From NCBI GenBank assembly GCA_016185755.1, contig JACPMX010000006.1, positions 34,644 to 98,643 of the forward strand: DNA of 64,000 nucleotides, written 5' to 3'. Within the stretch, counting starts at the first letter, position 1. Every line of letters starts with the position of its first letter. This stretch comes from Candidatus Woesearchaeota archaeon. Lineage in GTDB: Archaea; Nanobdellota; Nanobdellia; Woesearchaeales; GW2011-AR4. The notes below the pieces were generated by a model, which did no database searches, was not told the origin of the DNA, and was given only the letters and a program-made list of their open reading frames with translations. Position numbers and translations under genes: made by a program. This document shows positions 35,218-43,596 of the stretch, in pieces.

Positions 35218-35457
35218 TTAAGTGAAAGCTCTCTCGCCAAAGACTGGCTGACTGAGGAAGAGGATAATAAATGGAAGCATTTGTGAAAGGTATACCTCTA
35301 AGCAAAGCTCTATAGCTTCTTTAATATTCTTCATTAACTCGTCAATAGTCTTGCCTTGCGTATGGCAGCCTTTTATAGAAGGAACATAACCAACATAGTA
35401 CCCGTCCTCATCTTTTTCAATTACTACAGTAAAATTATATATTTTTTTCTTTTCCAT
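35218..35457 (-). CDS. HicB-like antitoxin domain protein, orphan with unusual tail
   Basis: The first 55 residues are a HicB domain: YNFTVVIEKDEDGYYVGYVP, SIKGCHTQGKTIDELMKNIK and EAIELCLEV. The usual C-terminus is replaced by a hydrophobic run (YLSQMLPFIILFLSQPVFG), and no HicA toxin is present on either side. It may be a decayed toxin-antitoxin remnant or a stand-alone HicB-like protein. Confidence 0.7.
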   Translation of the reverse strand: MEKKKIYNFTVVIEKDEDGYYVGYVPSIKGCHTQGKTIDELMKNIKEAIELCLEVYLSQMLPFIILFLSQPVFGERAFT

Positions 35458-35527
35458 AGGATTTAAGTAATTAGAACATATTTAAACCTTTCTTTTTGAG
35501 CCTGCTGCCTTAATAAGAAAAAAGTTA

Positions 35528-35562
35528 AACAAAAAAGAAAAAAATAAAGGGTTTAAACCCTT
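35528..35562 (-). terminator. Hairpin and U-tract terminator of the S-layer gene
   Basis: On the minus strand the S-layer stop codon runs into AAGGGTTTAAACCCTT (35562-35547), a perfect 16-base palindrome, followed by TATTTTTTTCTTTTTTG. A hairpin directly before a long U-tract is an intrinsic-terminator arrangement. It fits a gene expected to be very highly transcribed. Confidence 0.7.
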
Positions 35563-38164
35563 AAGCTGTTGTTGTAGCAACTGGTGCAGCTACTGTCAGC
35601 TGGTTGTTAACCTTCTTTACGGTTACTTTTGTGCCTTTTAACTGGCCTTTGTAGTCGCCGTAGTTAGCAACAACCTGTGCTGCGTTCCTTGTGTCCAATG
35701 CTGCATATCCTGCTACTAGCATTGCCACATTGCCGTTTGCATGTTCCCATACTTGGACCATACCTTCACCAGGTGTGAAGCCTGCTGTACAGTCAGCTGG
35801 ATTTCCCATGACTGTTGCTGCTGCTGCGTTTGCACATGGCCCTCCTACTAGGATGGTGTTCTGTGCTTTTACATCAGAAACCTCTGATGCCAGCTTTGCA
35901 GCTCCAACCTGGATTCTCTGCACTGTCACTGCTTCAGATGTTGATGCTCCAGCCTCGCTGAATGAAGCTCCCTTGGCTGTTATGTAAACTTGTGGGTACC
36001 TCTGCGATTCTGGGTATTCTATTGTTAGTGTAGCCGGTTCACTTGATGGTGTCTCCCTTGTTATAAAGGTACCATAGGTTGTGTAACCATAGGCTATGTT
36101 TGTCTCACCATCTGGTGTTCTTGTAGCCAACTTCTGTCCATCCTGACCTGCTGTGAAAGCAGTAACTTCAGCATGGGCAACTTTTGTGCTAGAATCCCCA
36201 GTTATATTAGCCACATAATCAAGTGGCTTGATGTTTTCCACAGTATCTTTTGCATTACCATCATACAACGCATCAGGTGTTTTTATTGTCAAAATAATGC
36301 TGTTTTCAGCTGCTCCACCATCAGTTGAATTGACCAAGCCAATCTCTGCTCCATACCTCGTGGTAATATTGACAAAAGAGGCATTGACATTGGTAGTCTG
36401 GAGAGCTCCACTAGCATCCATATCAACCTTCACATCAAAGTCGTTTGTTGCTATGCTGCTTGCGTTGAAAACTCTAAAGTCAGCACCTCCAAGCTTTAAT
36501 GTTGCTAATTGCTGCTCGCCGCCACCTGTTCCAGCTGAATATGTTTGCTCTATGGTATTTCCTGATCCTAAGTTTTTGAACTTAAGCACAGGGTTGTCAT
36601 TGCTTACTTTATCAGCACCTTTGTACTGGAGTACATATGTCTTTCTTTCTCCTCTCTTCCTCGTGCCGTCTGTCACAACAAGGTAATCATCTTTTGTGAT
36701 TGTCCTATTCTCAACATTGATGAAGTTCTTGTCGGTGTCACCAAACAATATCCTGCTTGCTGCTGGTGCTTTTGCAATAGGCACATCAACCTTGTTGCCG
36801 TCTCCATCAACAAACTCAAGGTTGTACTGGCTTGAGCCGCTTGTTTTAAGCCTTATCTTTTCTGTGTTTACTTTGGTAAGTCCTTTATATTCAATGTCCC
36901 AGTTTTGTGTGAACAATACCTCTGGCTCTGCGCTTGAACCGCCTTCTGTCTTGATTACTTCACTTAATTTTCCATTTGCTGGAACGAAGTAGTTGTCGTC
37001 AGCAGTCATGTTGACATGTATCCTCGTTAGCCTGAACGTGGAGTTGTCATCTGAGCCTTCTATTAATACCTGTGCATCATCAATTGTGTTATCATCCACC
37101 TTAAGGCTGTTTGAGGATGTTATTGTAGACTCTTCTACATCTGTATCTTTTAGTTGTATTTTATTTGCGCCCAAGAAGAATGTTGAGCTGTGGATACCTC
37201 CAGCATAGTCCTGGTACAGCACATCGGTTACTCCGACAGTTGTGCCGTCAGCTAACTTGTCTGTGTCGCCATCCTTCATCTTTCTTGTTGTCTGCCCATT
37301 TATGACAAATTGCGCCTCGTCAGCATCAACGAAGTTTAGCGTTACTTCGTAGTCTTTTCCGCCAATGGTGTAAGACTTTGTCTGCTTTTCAATCAGTGTG
37401 TCTTTTCCTGCTCCGCCCATTAAAATCAAGTCAACACCGCCACCGCTTGTGGTTGGTCTTTTTGCAGTCACAATTGTGTATTTCTTGCCGAATAGTGTAA
37501 CATCGACGTCTTGTAAATCTGTTAGGAATGTACCTGTTGAAGATGATGAACCAGCCGAATCATCAACATCACTTTCCAATGCAGTTGTGAACTCAATCAA
37601 ATACCTTCCTATCTCTCTTCCTGATTTGAAGTATAGGAAGTCTGCTGTGGCATCTGCGTCATTTTCAGAATATATAACATATCCTGTGTCTCGTGAAGTT
37701 TCTGTTCCAGTTCCTAACAAATAAAGATATTGGTTAAAAGGTGATGTTACCTTATTGTTTGTTACAGAACCAGATGCAAGTGCTTTCAAATTATTCTTGT
37801 CTACGTAGGTTGTGATATTTCTCAGTGTTTCTATAGAGTCAGATGTAGAACCATCTTGGCTCAATTCCAAATGGTTTGATGTTCCGACTTTCCATGCATC
37901 GCCTTCAACAGCTACTGTTCCTGCTGAGGTTGTTGCTGTCTTCTTTGTTGCTGCGAACTGCAAGCTTGCAATAACATCTGAAATGCCTATGACATCTTCT
38001 GCAGCTGCCTTGTCACCCACTACTAGAACGCCGCTGAATTTTCCATCCTTTACGAATGGTGCTGGGTAACTAGCCAAATCTGCTGCTGCGAATACTGACG
38101 AGCCAACCATAATAGCTCCTGTACCTAATGCAATCATCCTCTTTATAGCTTTTTGAAATCTCAT
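35561..38164 (-). CDS. S-layer protein
   Basis: This 867-residue secreted protein has a signal peptide (KRMIALGTGAIMVGSSVFAA, cleavage near residue 26) followed by ADLASYPAPFVKDGKFSGVLVVG and EDVIGISDVIASLQ, the N-terminal motif of archaeal S-layer proteins. The rest is Thr/Ser/Asp/Gly-rich and beta-strand rich, with no Cys in the bulk and few Lys/Arg clusters, ending in a Thr-rich tail. It would form the cell-surface lattice. It has a perfect Shine-Dalgarno GGAGGTG eight bases before ATG, a structured leader, and a hairpin terminator, consistent with high expression. Confidence 0.88.
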   Translation of the reverse strand: MRFQKAIKRMIALGTGAIMVGSSVFAAADLASYPAPFVKDGKFSGVLVVGDKAAAEDVIGISDVIASLQFAATKKTATTSAGTVAVEGDAWKVGTSNHLELSQDGSTSDSIETLRNITTYVDKNNLKALASGSVTNNKVTSPFNQYLYLLGTGTETSRDTGYVIYSENDADATADFLYFKSGREIGRYLIEFTTALESDVDDSAGSSSSTGTFLTDLQDVDVTLFGKKYTIVTAKRPTTSGGGVDLILMGGAGKDTLIEKQTKSYTIGGKDYEVTLNFVDADEAQFVINGQTTRKMKDGDTDKLADGTTVGVTDVLYQDYAGGIHSSTFFLGANKIQLKDTDVEESTITSSNSLKVDDNTIDDAQVLIEGSDDNSTFRLTRIHVNMTADDNYFVPANGKLSEVIKTEGGSSAEPEVLFTQNWDIEYKGLTKVNTEKIRLKTSGSSQYNLEFVDGDGNKVDVPIAKAPAASRILFGDTDKNFINVENRTITKDDYLVVTDGTRKRGERKTYVLQYKGADKVSNDNPVLKFKNLGSGNTIEQTYSAGTGGGEQQLATLKLGGADFRVFNASSIATNDFDVKVDMDASGALQTTNVNASFVNITTRYGAEIGLVNSTDGGAAENSIILTIKTPDALYDGNAKDTVENIKPLDYVANITGDSSTKVAHAEVTAFTAGQDGQKLATRTPDGETNIAYGYTTYGTFITRETPSSEPATLTIEYPESQRYPQVYITAKGASFSEAGASTSEAVTVQRIQVGAAKLASEVSDVKAQNTILVGGPCANAAAATVMGNPADCTAGFTPGEGMVQVWEHANGNVAMLVAGYAALDTRNAAQVVANYGDYKGQLKGTKVTVKKVNNQLTVAAPVATTTA

Positions 38165-38292
38165 CGTCTAAACACCTCCAAGTGTTTTTTATTTTTTATT
38201 TGTATAATATCGTCGATGAATATTATACTCTGTAGGAACACCTCTTCTAGAAGTGCTCTTTGCTGTTATATTTAATTATTCATATTTAAAGC
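38165..38292 (-). promoter_or_regulatory. S-layer promoter and hairpin-rich 5' leader
   Basis: On the minus strand a TATA box CTTTAAATATG (around 38283-38293) predicts transcription from about 38260, giving a leader of about 95 nt. The leader holds three hairpins: CACTTCT-AGA-AGAGGTG (38255-38239, with one G-U pair), GTATAATAT/ATATTATAC with a nine-base loop (38228-38202, perfect), and AACAC-TTGGAG-GTGTT (38186-38171), whose loop and 3' arm overlap the Shine-Dalgarno GGAGGTG. The remaining sequence up to 38496 is AT-rich, with the promoter of the next gene (TATATTTATAAAT, 38460-38472). Confidence 0.65.
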
Positions 38293-38496
38293 TTTTGGTA
38301 TTGTAGTATACTAAAATATATAGTTTTTAGCATATATATCATCTATTTTATATATGAAAATAATAGGTATTGTGCACAGTTTATATTTGTTTTGCTTGAT
38401 TTAGTTTACTTTATATGCTGTGAAAGTATGCCTTTATTCAATCAAGCACCTCGCCAACGATATATTTATAAATGAGTTAATCTCTTAAGCAATTTG

Positions 38497-38721
38497 ATGG
38501 AAAGAGTAGTAATTGATCCTAAAATAATGCATGGAAAACCCATAATAAAAGGCACCCGCGTTCCTGTAGACATAATCCTGGGAGGCTTGATTGGCGGGAT
38601 GAAATACGAGGAAATTGAAAAGGAATATGGGGTTCAAAGAGAAGATATCCTAGCTGCGATAGAGTATGCCGCAAAGTTTGTAATAGGGGAAGAAATAAAG
38701 CCGCTGAAGATGAGGGCATGA
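38497..38721 (+). CDS. DUF433 antitoxin
   Basis: This 74-residue DUF433 (VapB45-like) protein starts MERVVIDPKIMHGKPIIKGT and continues RVPVDIILGGLIGGM and YGVQREDILAAIEYAAKFV, the typical winged-helix antitoxin. It overlaps the next start (ATGA at 38718-38721). ATG 38497 lies about 29 nt after a TTATAAAT box; an upstream TTG (38494) is less likely. The pair DUF433/DUF5615 is a known toxin-antitoxin combination. Confidence 0.9.
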   Translation: MERVVIDPKIMHGKPIIKGTRVPVDIILGGLIGGMKYEEIEKEYGVQREDILAAIEYAAKFVIGEEIKPLKMRA

Positions 38722-39071
38722 GATTTTTAATAGATGCAGACTCGCCGCATTCTTTGATAGGGATTTTTAAGAAACACGGGCACGATGCCGTTCATGTTAG
38801 AAGTGCATTAGGCTCTGCCACAGATAGCGAAATATTTGAATACGCCAATCAGAACAACTGCATTATAGTCACAAGGGACTTGGGATTTGCTGATGAATTT
38901 ATGAAAGGCAAGGGTTTTGGATTGCTTCTCACTAGATTGCCATACCACTTTACAGTTGACAAAATCAATCGGGTTTTTGATGAATTTCTGAAAGAAGCCA
39001 ATGCCGGGGAATTAGTTAATTCTATTACGGTGCTCGAATTGGGAAGATACAGAATTAAGAAGATATTATAG
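38718..39071 (+). CDS. DUF5615 PIN-like toxin
   Basis: The 117-residue protein has RFLIDADSPHSLIGIFKKHG, DAVHVRSALGSATDSEIFEY and CIIVTRDLGFADEF, placing acidic residues (D6, D8, Asp in TRDLGF) as in Mut7-C/PIN-like nucleases. These act as toxins with DUF433 partners, probably RNases. The start overlaps the antitoxin stop by four bases. Confidence 0.88.
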   Translation: MRFLIDADSPHSLIGIFKKHGHDAVHVRSALGSATDSEIFEYANQNNCIIVTRDLGFADEFMKGKGFGLLLTRLPYHFTVDKINRVFDEFLKEANAGELVNSITVLELGRYRIKKIL

Positions 39072-39134
39072 TACCTTACGCCAGCTAAAAACAAAATAAC
39101 ATTTAAATAAAACCCTAAAAATACTCAAAATCAA

Positions 39135-40367
39135 ATGCCAAAACAAACAATCTCATTGTGCATGATAACCAAGAATGAAGAAAAGTACCTGGAGCAATGC
39201 CTTAACTCTGTCAAGGGGTTAGCTGATGAAATCATCATTGTAGATACCGGCAGTACCGACAAGACAAAGGAGATAGCGAAGAAGTTCAGCGCAAAAATCA
39301 TAGACTTCAAATGGATTGATGATTTCTCTGCTGCAAGGAATGAGAGCATTAAATATGCTACAAAGGACTGGATTCTGGTGCTGGATGCTGACGAGGCTAT
39401 TGAAAAAGAGGGCATCAAAGCAATAAAAGAATTGGCCAATGACAAGGAAAACGATGCATTCCTGTTTCTCCAAAAGAATTATACAAATGATTCAAAGATT
39501 GCAGGCTTTGTAAATGAAGAGCATAAAAACAAGGGCAAAACTTACCCGGGATGGTATGGCTCTTTCATAGCAAGGCTTTTCAGGAATAAGGGCTTCAAAT
39601 TTGAAGGCACGGTCCACGAGCTTGTAGAGCCGTCTATAGAAGCAAAGAAAGGCAGGATGGCAGCTGCAAACGTGGCAATCCACCATTACGGAAATGCAGA
39701 TCCTGAAACAGTAAAGAAGAAAAGGAAAGCATACCTTGAGCTTTGCAGGAAAAAGCTCGGGCAAAAGGCAGATGCCTCTTCATATTACGAATGCGGCGTT
39801 TTATACAAGGAAAACAATAACTTGGATGATGCAATAAAATCATTCAGGAAAGCAATTGAATTAAATCCAAAGCACAGCATGGCATTCTATGAGCTTGGCG
39901 TCATAAGCCAGCAGCAGCAGAACTATGATGAAGCAGTCAAAAACTATACTGAATCCTTGAGGATAAAGGAAAACGCAGAGGTTTTCCAGAGCCTTGGTGT
40001 TTGCTGCCTGAAGCAGGACAAGCTGAAGGAAGCCTATAGGAACCTTGTAAAGGCCCTGCTGCTGAATCCCAACAAGTATACTATATATAATAGTATGGCC
40101 GCGGTGCAGGAAAGGCTGGGCAACTATGATTCAGCGATACAGATGGCGCAGATATCGGTAAAGCTCAATCCTAACAATGCCATTGGCTTCTATAATCTTG
40201 GGATAGCTCTTGACAAGAAAGGAAGCTTCAGGGAATCAATTCCTGCTTACGAGAAAGCTGTTGAGCTTGGATATAAAAAAAGCGAAGAGATCAAGAAAAG
40301 AATCAATCAGCTCAAAGGCATACTTAATCTTCCCAGCTACAAGTATGGGTTTAATGTTGGCGGGTAG
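39135..40367 (+). CDS. Family 2 glycosyltransferase with C-terminal TPR repeats
   Basis: The first 230 residues are a GT2 domain: ISLCMITKNEEKYLEQCLNS, IIIVDTGSTDKTKEIAKKF and the DxD sugar-nucleotide site ILVLDADEAIE. The remaining 180 residues hold about five TPR units (SSYYECGVLYKENNNLDDAI, MAFYELGVISQQQQNYDEAV, VFQSLGVCCLKQDKLKEAYR, IYNSMAAVQERLGNYDSAIQ, IGFYNLGIALDKKGSFRESI). Similar fusions decorate surface proteins or polysaccharides; the acceptor is unknown. Confidence 0.88.
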   Translation: MPKQTISLCMITKNEEKYLEQCLNSVKGLADEIIIVDTGSTDKTKEIAKKFSAKIIDFKWIDDFSAARNESIKYATKDWILVLDADEAIEKEGIKAIKELANDKENDAFLFLQKNYTNDSKIAGFVNEEHKNKGKTYPGWYGSFIARLFRNKGFKFEGTVHELVEPSIEAKKGRMAAANVAIHHYGNADPETVKKKRKAYLELCRKKLGQKADASSYYECGVLYKENNNLDDAIKSFRKAIELNPKHSMAFYELGVISQQQQNYDEAVKNYTESLRIKENAEVFQSLGVCCLKQDKLKEAYRNLVKALLLNPNKYTIYNSMAAVQERLGNYDSAIQMAQISVKLNPNNAIGFYNLGIALDKKGSFRESIPAYEKAVELGYKKSEEIKKRINQLKGILNLPSYKYGFNVGG

Positions 40368-40368
40368 A

Positions 40369-41370
40369 TTATTTTAAGTTGTATACACCTTTCATATGCT
40401 GATACACCTTTGAGGATATCCCTCTTATTAAACTGCCCCTGTTCCATGTCCATAGTAAACCGTTAGGCGTTTGCTTTTCTATAATTGCAATAAAAATATA
40501 CGGATAAAATTTACCGTCATTTCCTTGAGATTCTACGATAGCCATATCGCCTGCCACTCTTCCGCTTGTCCCTGTTCTGCTGTATATTTTTGTATTTTTT
40601 GGGATGCCCTCAACGTCCCAAACAGTCCTGTTTTTCTTAGGCAGCGACATCATTCTTTTAAGCTCTCTTGAGTAAGGAAGCTTCTCTGACCAAAGTCCTT
40701 GTAAAAACCTTTGATAATCGAGTGCTGATGCAAGATTGCTGTAATAAGACCTGCCGCTTGGAACACCTTCTACTTTTAGGCCTCTTGATTTGGCTACTAT
40801 CTTGTTTTTTAAGGTTAGGGGAATATAGTCATTGATGTCAATGTTCTGAAAAATGCTTCCATACTGTGTCTTTAGTATCTTATCAACTTGAGAAGGACCG
40901 CCAAGCAGCTGCATAACCCAATTTGTAGCTACATTATCGCTTTTTTGCAGCATCATTTCCATGGCATACTTAACTTCTTGGCTATATTGAAGTTCACGTT
41001 TTTCAACTTTATTAAAGTAGGCAAGAACAACAAACGGCTTAATCATGCTCGCAGCCTGGACTTGTTCGCTATCTTTTATTGAAACTAATTTTTGCCCTGA
41101 TACCAAATCATAAACAGAAAGCGCTACATTTTCATCGGCTTTAAGCTTTTTTTGCCTTAATACTCTTAGATGCATTTGCAGTTTTTGATCAAGACTTTCG
41201 GTAACCTGTCGTGGCTGAGTAGGTCTTGTTTGTGGCTGCCTATTTCTTTGTCGTGCATAGATTCTTCTGGGCAAAGCTAATCCTGCTAAGGTACCAGCTG
41301 AGATAGTCAGAAAGCTTCTCCTATCATACCCCGGGTTATGACTTGCAGTTTCTTGTTCTAAATCTACCAT
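40369..41370 (-). CDS. Tat-exported serine beta-lactamase-like (class A / PBP-type) protein
   Basis: The 333-residue protein has a twin-arginine signal (DRRSFLTISAGTLAGLAL, residues 16-33). The serine transpeptidase/beta-lactamase triad motifs are all present: S108-x-x-K111 (AASMIKPF), S144-D-N146 (QKSDNVATNW) and R265-T-G267 (KIYSRTGTSG, in place of KTG). The spacing fits class A beta-lactamases. Archaea lack murein, so it may act on other amides or esters at the surface, or give beta-lactam resistance with no target in the host. Acquisition from bacteria is likely but not proven. Confidence 0.8.
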   Translation of the reverse strand: MVDLEQETASHNPGYDRRSFLTISAGTLAGLALPRRIYARQRNRQPQTRPTQPRQVTESLDQKLQMHLRVLRQKKLKADENVALSVYDLVSGQKLVSIKDSEQVQAASMIKPFVVLAYFNKVEKRELQYSQEVKYAMEMMLQKSDNVATNWVMQLLGGPSQVDKILKTQYGSIFQNIDINDYIPLTLKNKIVAKSRGLKVEGVPSGRSYYSNLASALDYQRFLQGLWSEKLPYSRELKRMMSLPKKNRTVWDVEGIPKNTKIYSRTGTSGRVAGDMAIVESQGNDGKFYPYIFIAIIEKQTPNGLLWTWNRGSLIRGISSKVYQHMKGVYNLK

Positions 41371-41438
41371 CTAGAATAAGATTGGAAAATTTCTATTTAT
41401 AAACTTTTCTATTTTTACTACTTAAAAGTAATTATAAT

Positions 41439-42290
41439 TTACCCCTGCAGAATCTTATAGAAAGTATCGAATATCGGCGTGTCTGTCACAGCCAGCTTAT
41501 AGCTTATCCCGAGCTTGTTGCACACTTCCTCAATGCCTGCGCAGTGGGAATCCAGCTGCTGCTGGTATTCCATCCTCATCCTCGGGCTTATGAAGGTGCG
41601 GAGCATGCCTTTTGTCTCGCTGTCTATCAGCTTCATGTCGCCTTCCATCTTCAGCTCTTTCTCAACCCGGTCAAGCACCTGTATTATCTTTATTTCATGG
41701 TCGCCAAGAAGGTAAAACGCCTCGCGTATCTCCTCGATATTGACCAAAAAATCAGATGCAATCACAAGCATTGACCTGCTGCCAATCACTTTCTTGTACT
41801 GCCTTACCGTGTCGAGCAATTTGGAAAATCCCTTTGGCTTTATCGAGTTCAGGTGCTGCACCATTGCAGCCAAATGGCTCATTCCTCTCCTAGGCTGGAA
41901 AATCTCAAGCTGGTCTGCAAATGTCGAGAACTGGAACTTTTCATTGTCCCGCATGGCAAGGTATGCAAATCCAACGCCAATCATCGAGGCATAATCAAAC
42001 TTGCTTACCGGCTTCCCGAAGCCCATTGACGCGCTGCCGTCTATTATTATATGCACCGTGAGGTTCCTTTCCTCCTCGTGCACTTTCAGGTAAAGGTTGT
42101 CGGTCCTTGCATAAACCTTCCAGTCTATCAGCCTTATGTCATCTCCAGGGGCATAAATCCTGTAGTCCTTGAACGTCAGCCCGTGCCCTGCAGCCGAAGA
42201 CTTCCTAGGACCGCTCAAATTGGAAGTAACCCTCTTGTTTATGACCAGGTTAAACCTCGTCAGCTGGTCCAGAAAGCCCGTGTCAATCAT
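41439..42290 (-). CDS. DUF58 family protein of the MoxR operon
   Basis: The 283-residue protein has the DUF58 hallmark YAPGDDIRLIDWKVYARTDN with upstream RKSSAAGHGLTFKDYRIY, and a von Willebrand A-like part (IIDGSASMGFGKPVSKF). The ATG at 42290 is preferred: an upstream ATG at 42365 would run into the structured repeat. DUF58 proteins accompany MoxR ATPases. The gene is separated from moxR by the 174-bp repeat at 42321. Confidence 0.88.
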   Translation of the reverse strand: MIDTGFLDQLTRFNLVINKRVTSNLSGPRKSSAAGHGLTFKDYRIYAPGDDIRLIDWKVYARTDNLYLKVHEEERNLTVHIIIDGSASMGFGKPVSKFDYASMIGVGFAYLAMRDNEKFQFSTFADQLEIFQPRRGMSHLAAMVQHLNSIKPKGFSKLLDTVRQYKKVIGSRSMLVIASDFLVNIEEIREAFYLLGDHEIKIIQVLDRVEKELKMEGDMKLIDSETKGMLRTFISPRMRMEYQQQLDSHCAGIEEVCNKLGISYKLAVTDTPIFDTFYKILQG

Positions 42291-42320
42291 TTTGTTTAGT
42301 TTATTTTGTAATTTTATATT

Positions 42321-42494
42321 TTCAATCCGCGACTTCGTCGCAATATTTAGTGCTCGGCTGCTCATTCTCTGCCAGTATTCGCAGCCTCGCCCATTATATT
42401 CATTGATTATTGAATATTTCGAGGCGAAAATTAGTGCTAATCAATTTTCGCCGAGCGTAAACAGGAAAATTTGCAAGCAAATTTTCGGATTGAA
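42321..42494. repeat. Full copy of dispersed structured element inside the MoxR-DUF58 operon
   Basis: The element is bounded by TTCAATCCG and its exact inverse CGGATTGAA. Inside are hairpins GCGAC-TTC-GTCGC, GGCGAAAATT/AATTTTCGCC (42423-42452) and GAAAATTTGC-AA-GCAAATTTTC. A second set of pairings excludes the central one: GCTCGGC (42352-42358) with GCCGAGC (42450-42456), and GCCTCG (42384-42389) with CGAGGC (42420-42425). The gap 42291-42517 contains nothing else. Related copies are at 61299, 17033, 49508 and 21309. Confidence 0.8.
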
Positions 42495-42517
42495 TATTTT
42501 TTTAATCCCAGATACTT

Positions 42518-43453
42518 TTATTTTATCTTGTCCAGTATCTGCTTTATGGCGTCGTCCTTTGACATGCCCTTCCTTTCAGCCTCGAAATTCAGGATTATCC
42601 TGTGCCTGAGGATCGGGTAGGCCAGCATGTTGAGGTCGTCATTGCTTACATGGTTCCTGCCCTGTATCAGCGCCCTTGCCTTTGACGCCATGATCAGGCC
42701 TATGGATGCCCTTGGAGATGCTCCGTATTGGATAATCTCCTTGTTTGCCCTTGTTGCAAGCACAATCTTCACAGCCCTCTGCTTTATGTCGTTTGCAATC
42801 GGCACCTGCCTTGTCAGCCCCTGCAAGGTAAGCAGGTGGTTCTTGTTCAGCATGACCTTCAGCTTTTGGTCCTTTGCCTCTGCAGCATATTTGTCAACAA
42901 TCTGCAGCTCCTGCTCGTAAGTCGGGTAATTCACGCTTATCTTCAGCAAAAACCTGTCTGCCTGCGCCTCAGGCAATGGGTATGTCCCTTCCTGCTCGAT
43001 TGGGTTTTGGGTTGCAAGCACGAAAAAGGGCAGGTCAAGTTTGAAAGTATTGGTTCCCACGGTCACTTGCTTCTCCTGCATAGCCTCAAGCAGGGCGCTT
43101 TGCGTTTTCGGAGTTGCCCTGTTTATCTCGTCTGCAAGCACTACATTTGCAAAGATAGGCCCCGGCTGGAACTTGAACTGCCTCTTTCCGGATGATTCCT
43201 CTATGATGTTGGTTCCTGTAATGTCGCTCGGCATCAGGTCGGGAGTGTTCTGTATCCTGCTGAACTTCAAGTCCATGAGCTGGGCAAGCGTCCTGACTGT
43301 AAGGGTCTTTGCCAGTCCCGGATATCCCTCAAGCAGCGCATTGCCGTCGCACAAAATAGCTATAAGAATCTGCTCTATGATGCTCTCCTGCCCTACGATA
43401 ACCTTGCCGGTCTCCTTTTGCAGCTCGTCGAAAATCTGCTTGTAATTCTTCAT
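42518..43453 (-). CDS. MoxR-family AAA+ ATPase
   Basis: MoxR ATPases act as chaperones for assembling membrane or secreted complexes with von Willebrand A partners. The 311-residue protein has Walker A EGYPGLAKT, Walker B VVLADEINRATPKTQSALLEAMQE, sensor FFVLATQNPIEQEGTYPLPEAQADRFLL and ASPRASIGLIMASKA. A Shine-Dalgarno GAGGTGA lies six bases before ATG. It belongs to the operon with the DUF58 and two von Willebrand A genes. Confidence 0.95.
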   Translation of the reverse strand: MKNYKQIFDELQKETGKVIVGQESIIEQILIAILCDGNALLEGYPGLAKTLTVRTLAQLMDLKFSRIQNTPDLMPSDITGTNIIEESSGKRQFKFQPGPIFANVVLADEINRATPKTQSALLEAMQEKQVTVGTNTFKLDLPFFVLATQNPIEQEGTYPLPEAQADRFLLKISVNYPTYEQELQIVDKYAAEAKDQKLKVMLNKNHLLTLQGLTRQVPIANDIKQRAVKIVLATRANKEIIQYGASPRASIGLIMASKARALIQGRNHVSNDDLNMLAYPILRHRIILNFEAERKGMSKDDAIKQILDKIK

Positions 43454-43550
43454 TCAGTTCACCTCAAATTTTTTGTTTGATTTTTATTGATTTTATATGT
43501 TTGTTGTTAATCTTGCCATTGTATTTTATTATTTTTTTATGAATTTTTTA

Positions 43551-43570
43551 TTAATGCTAATCGTCAATGG
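43551..43570 (-). promoter_or_regulatory. Shared 20-bp motif upstream of moxR
   Basis: CCATTGACGATTAGCATTAA (minus strand) occurs 98 bases upstream of the moxR start. The same motif with one change lies 91 bases upstream of the von Willebrand A gene at 49364 (49474-49455). The surrounding spacer 43454-43596 is otherwise A-rich on the coding strand without other features. Confidence 0.5.
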
Positions 43571-43596
43571 ATTTTGTTTGTTTCTTTTATTTAACT

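Noticed and set aside
36228..36686. Long antisense ORFs opposite the S-layer gene (for example 36228-36686 and 37398-37724)
   Set aside because: They mirror the sense reading frame of a low-complexity, Thr/Ser-rich gene, have no promoter or ribosome site, and no protein-like motifs.
42321..42494. Integron attC site or IS element explanation of the structured element
   Set aside because: No attC core bases (RYYYAAC/GTTRRRY) at the ends, no cassette ORFs or integrase, and no transposase ORF inside; target-site duplications are not evident by eye.
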